DNA of 7,905 bases from assembly GCA_902727905.1 (NCBI GenBank), contig CACVAR010000088.1, forward strand, positions 1 to 7,905, in the 5' to 3' direction. The notes under the pieces were generated by a model. The model was given only the letters and a program-made list of their open reading frames with translations, was not told the origin of the DNA and made no database searches. The stretch's first letter is position 1, and every line of letters begins with the position of its first letter. The stretch comes from an uncultured Sulfurovum sp. (lineage in GTDB: Bacteria; Campylobacterota; Campylobacteria; Campylobacterales; Sulfurovaceae). The position numbers and the translations under genes were made by a program. This document shows, one piece after another, positions 6,066 through 7,905 of the stretch.

Positions 6066-6760
6066 ACCATAAATCCTTCGCAAAAAAAATGAATGCTTAC
6101 ACCGTTCTCTATGTAGAAGATGACCTCTCTGTACGTCAATACATTGCAGAATTTTTAAGACGTTACTGTAAAGAAGTTTATGAGAGTGATTCTGCTGAAG
6201 AGGGGATGGCGCTTTATCATCAACATCAACCAGATATTTTGTTGCTCGACATTAACTTAGGTGGTATGTCAGGTGTTGAGTTTGCAGAGTATGTTCGCCA
6301 AAAAGACAAAAAAACACGCATACTCATCTCCACAGCTTATTCAAACAAAGAGTTTATGTTAGCTGCCATAGAACTCAACCTTACGCGTTACCTTATAAAA
6401 CCAGTGACCAATGAAGATTTAGTAAAAGCTTTTGAAAAATGTTCTGATGAGTTAGAAGAAGCATCTTTAGTAGAGTTGGGTGAAGGCTATGTTTATAACA
6501 AAAACAGAGCTTTAGTCATACAGGAAAAAAATGAAATGACTTTACGAAATAAAGAAGTTGAAATTTTAGAATACTTTCTTGAACATGAAAATGAAGTGGT
6601 ACGGTATGAACAGTTAGAGCAGAGCATTTGGAAAGATGAAGTGATGTCTCGTGATGCTATTCGTAGTCAAATACGGAACATTAGAAAAAAAGTACCTGCT
6701 AAACTGTTTCAAAATATTAGTGGCTTAGGTTATAAGTTTTCTAGGAAAAAAGATGACTAA
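6062..6760 (+). CDS. OmpR/PhoB-type response regulator
   Basis: A 232-residue DNA-binding response regulator. The receiver domain is about residues 12-128: acidic pocket E19-D20-D21 (YVEDD), phospho-acceptor D63 (LLLDINLGGMSG), switch residue at S90/T91 (LISTAYS) and K113 (YLIKPVT). The winged-helix effector domain is about 138-228, with MTLRNKEVEILEYF at its start, the recognition-helix region RDAIRSQIRNIRKK and the closing hairpin ISGLGYKFS. It would be phosphorylated by the kinase encoded next, with which it overlaps by eight bases. Its start codon lies inside the HNH stop (ATGA), preceded by AAGG at 6052-6055. There is no intergenic space for a promoter, so it depends on read-through or on a promoter inside the HNH gene. 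Its target genes are not evident. Composition is host-like (27 G/C in 60 at 6241-6300), unlike the gene before it. Confidence 0.93.
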   Translation: MNHKSFAKKMNAYTVLYVEDDLSVRQYIAEFLRRYCKEVYESDSAEEGMALYHQHQPDILLLDINLGGMSGVEFAEYVRQKDKKTRILISTAYSNKEFMLAAIELNLTRYLIKPVTNEDLVKAFEKCSDELEEASLVELGEGYVYNKNRALVIQEKNEMTLRNKEVEILEYFLEHENEVVRYEQLEQSIWKDEVMSRDAIRSQIRNIRKKVPAKLFQNISGLGYKFSRKKDD

Positions 6761-7889
6761 GTTACAAGAGATTGCTGAGTACGAAGACTTTTTTATTGAT
6801 TATCATGCTTCATTACCTGAAGCCATAACGAAGATGAATAAAAATGCTAATGGTTCGGTTGTATTACTAAATGAGAATTTTCCTGTTGCGATGTTGACTC
6901 AGAGTGATATCATCAATGCTTTAGGTGAAAAAGCTGATTTGAGTTTGAGCATCTATCATTATGCAACGCAACTCCTTATCTCTGTGGAGGAAACACGCCC
7001 CATAGAGTTTGCCATTAAACTTTTTTCTGAACATAATATTCGGCGTATTGTTTTACTTGATGAAAATAAAGAATTTGCTGGAGTAGTATTGCAAGAACGA
7101 CTTTTTGACTTTATGGGTGAAGACATTTCTAAAGTTGAAGTACAGCAAGAGGTAGATAAGCAGTTAGAGAAGCGTTTGGAAAATGAGTATTTGCTTATGC
7201 AGCAGTCAAAGTTAGCAACAATGGGAGAGATGATAGGACACATTGCCCATCAATGGCGACAACCGTTGGCACAGTTGGGTGGTATATTTATGAACCTAGA
7301 TGCTGCCTATGCTCATAAAGATTTAACAGAAGAGTATTTGGAACAACGCATTCAAAAAGGGAATGAACTTATAAAGTACATGTCTCAAACTATTGATGAC
7401 TTTCGTCAGTTTTTTGAACCTAATGAAACAGAACAAACGTTTAATGTAGAGACTTATATTCAAAGTGCCATTCATATTATACAAGCATCGTTAACATACG
7501 CTCATGTTGAGTTAGAAGTACTTTCTTCTGATAAAACATTATGTGTTAAGGGGTATCCCTCTGAGTTCTCTCAGGTAATTTTAAATCTTTTAGACAATGC
7601 TAAAGATGTTTTTATGGAAAGAGATATTAAGTCTCCTAAGATAAGCATAGAAACAGAAGCTGTTAATGATAAAGTCTTCATAAGCATTAGTGATAATGCT
7701 GGAGGAATGGATACAAAAATTATAAATAGGATTTTTGATATCTATTTTTCAACAAAAAGAGAAAAAGGTGGCAGTGGGTTAGGTCTTTATATGTCAAAGT
7801 TAATTATTGAAAAAAAATGTAAGGGAAAAATATCGGTTGAGAATGGCTTAGAAGGAGCTATTTTTAGCATCTCTTTAGATTTAGCATAA
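6753..7889 (+). CDS. Soluble histidine kinase with N-terminal CBS domain pair
   Basis: A 378-residue cytoplasmic sensor kinase with no membrane segment. Two CBS motifs occupy about residues 1-60 and 65-122 (NGSVVLLNENFPVAMLTQSDII; IRRIVLLDENKEFAGVVLQERL). CBS pairs generally bind adenosine-containing ligands such as AMP, ATP or S-adenosylmethionine, so an intracellular energy or nucleotide signal is plausible. A coiled coil (125-155) leads to the dimerisation and phospho-acceptor helix with H166 in GHIAHQWRQPL. The catalytic ATPase domain is about 225-378: N-box with N278 and N282 (LNLLDNAKDVF), G1 box DNAGGMD (314-320), F box IFDIYFSTK and G2 box GGSGLGLYM (339-347). All motifs are intact. 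It overlaps the response regulator by eight bases and has AGGAAAAA just upstream as its ribosome site, so the two form a cognate pair. The last 16 bases of the window hold nothing that can be assigned. Confidence 0.92.
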   Translation: MTKLQEIAEYEDFFIDYHASLPEAITKMNKNANGSVVLLNENFPVAMLTQSDIINALGEKADLSLSIYHYATQLLISVEETRPIEFAIKLFSEHNIRRIVLLDENKEFAGVVLQERLFDFMGEDISKVEVQQEVDKQLEKRLENEYLLMQQSKLATMGEMIGHIAHQWRQPLAQLGGIFMNLDAAYAHKDLTEEYLEQRIQKGNELIKYMSQTIDDFRQFFEPNETEQTFNVETYIQSAIHIIQASLTYAHVELEVLSSDKTLCVKGYPSEFSQVILNLLDNAKDVFMERDIKSPKISIETEAVNDKVFISISDNAGGMDTKIINRIFDIYFSTKREKGGSGLGLYMSKLIIEKKCKGKISVENGLEGAIFSISLDLA

Positions 7890-7905
7890 ATTTTAATGCC
7901 TTAAT

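Noticed and set aside
7884..7899. Near-palindrome GCAT...ATGC after the kinase stop as a terminator
   Set aside because: Only four solid base pairs, no GC-rich stem, and the window ends before any T-run could be seen.

Overview
The window is an AT-rich stretch that looks like a Campylobacterota chromosome (Sulfurimonas, Sulfurovum or Arcobacter-like). The clues are the base composition, the short spacing and overlaps between genes, and a histidine kinase carrying the H-box GHIAHQWRQPL, common in soluble kinases of that group. The assignment is inferred from style; no marker gene is present.

Everything reads on the + strand. Region 1 (132-1643) is a compact three-gene run: an unrecognised conserved-looking protein of 155 aa, a membrane-anchored NlpC/P60 peptidoglycan hydrolase, and a DUF1456 (YehS-type) protein. 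Region 2 (1644-1784) is a 141-base non-coding gap with a perfect TATAAT box and a cluster of inverted repeats. It is the only substantial gap after the first gene and the likely promoter of what follows.

Region 3 (1785-6065) is the accessory core: an AlbA_2/COG2865-type protein with a GHKL-like region and a C-terminal winged helix, then an ABC/SMC-like AAA ATPase, then an HNH endonuclease. The ATPase-HNH pair resembles the Septu pair PtuA-PtuB, which is also found as the effector of some retrons. No reverse transcriptase is present, so this looks like a stand-alone, Septu-like anti-phage cassette with an unusual AlbA_2/winged-helix first gene. Sampled lines of the ATPase and HNH genes are much more AT-rich than their neighbours, as expected of acquired DNA.

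Region 4 (6062-7889) is a two-component pair: an OmpR-type response regulator and a soluble histidine kinase with an N-terminal CBS pair. All five genes from 1785 to 7889 run without a gap, or overlap (by 1, 14, 4 and 8 bases), so the two-component genes may be read from the defence promoter. Whether they belong to the system functionally, or are simply the chromosomal genes beside which it was inserted, is the main open question. A shared 9-base direct repeat at 1759-1767 and 6064-6072 brackets the three-gene core.
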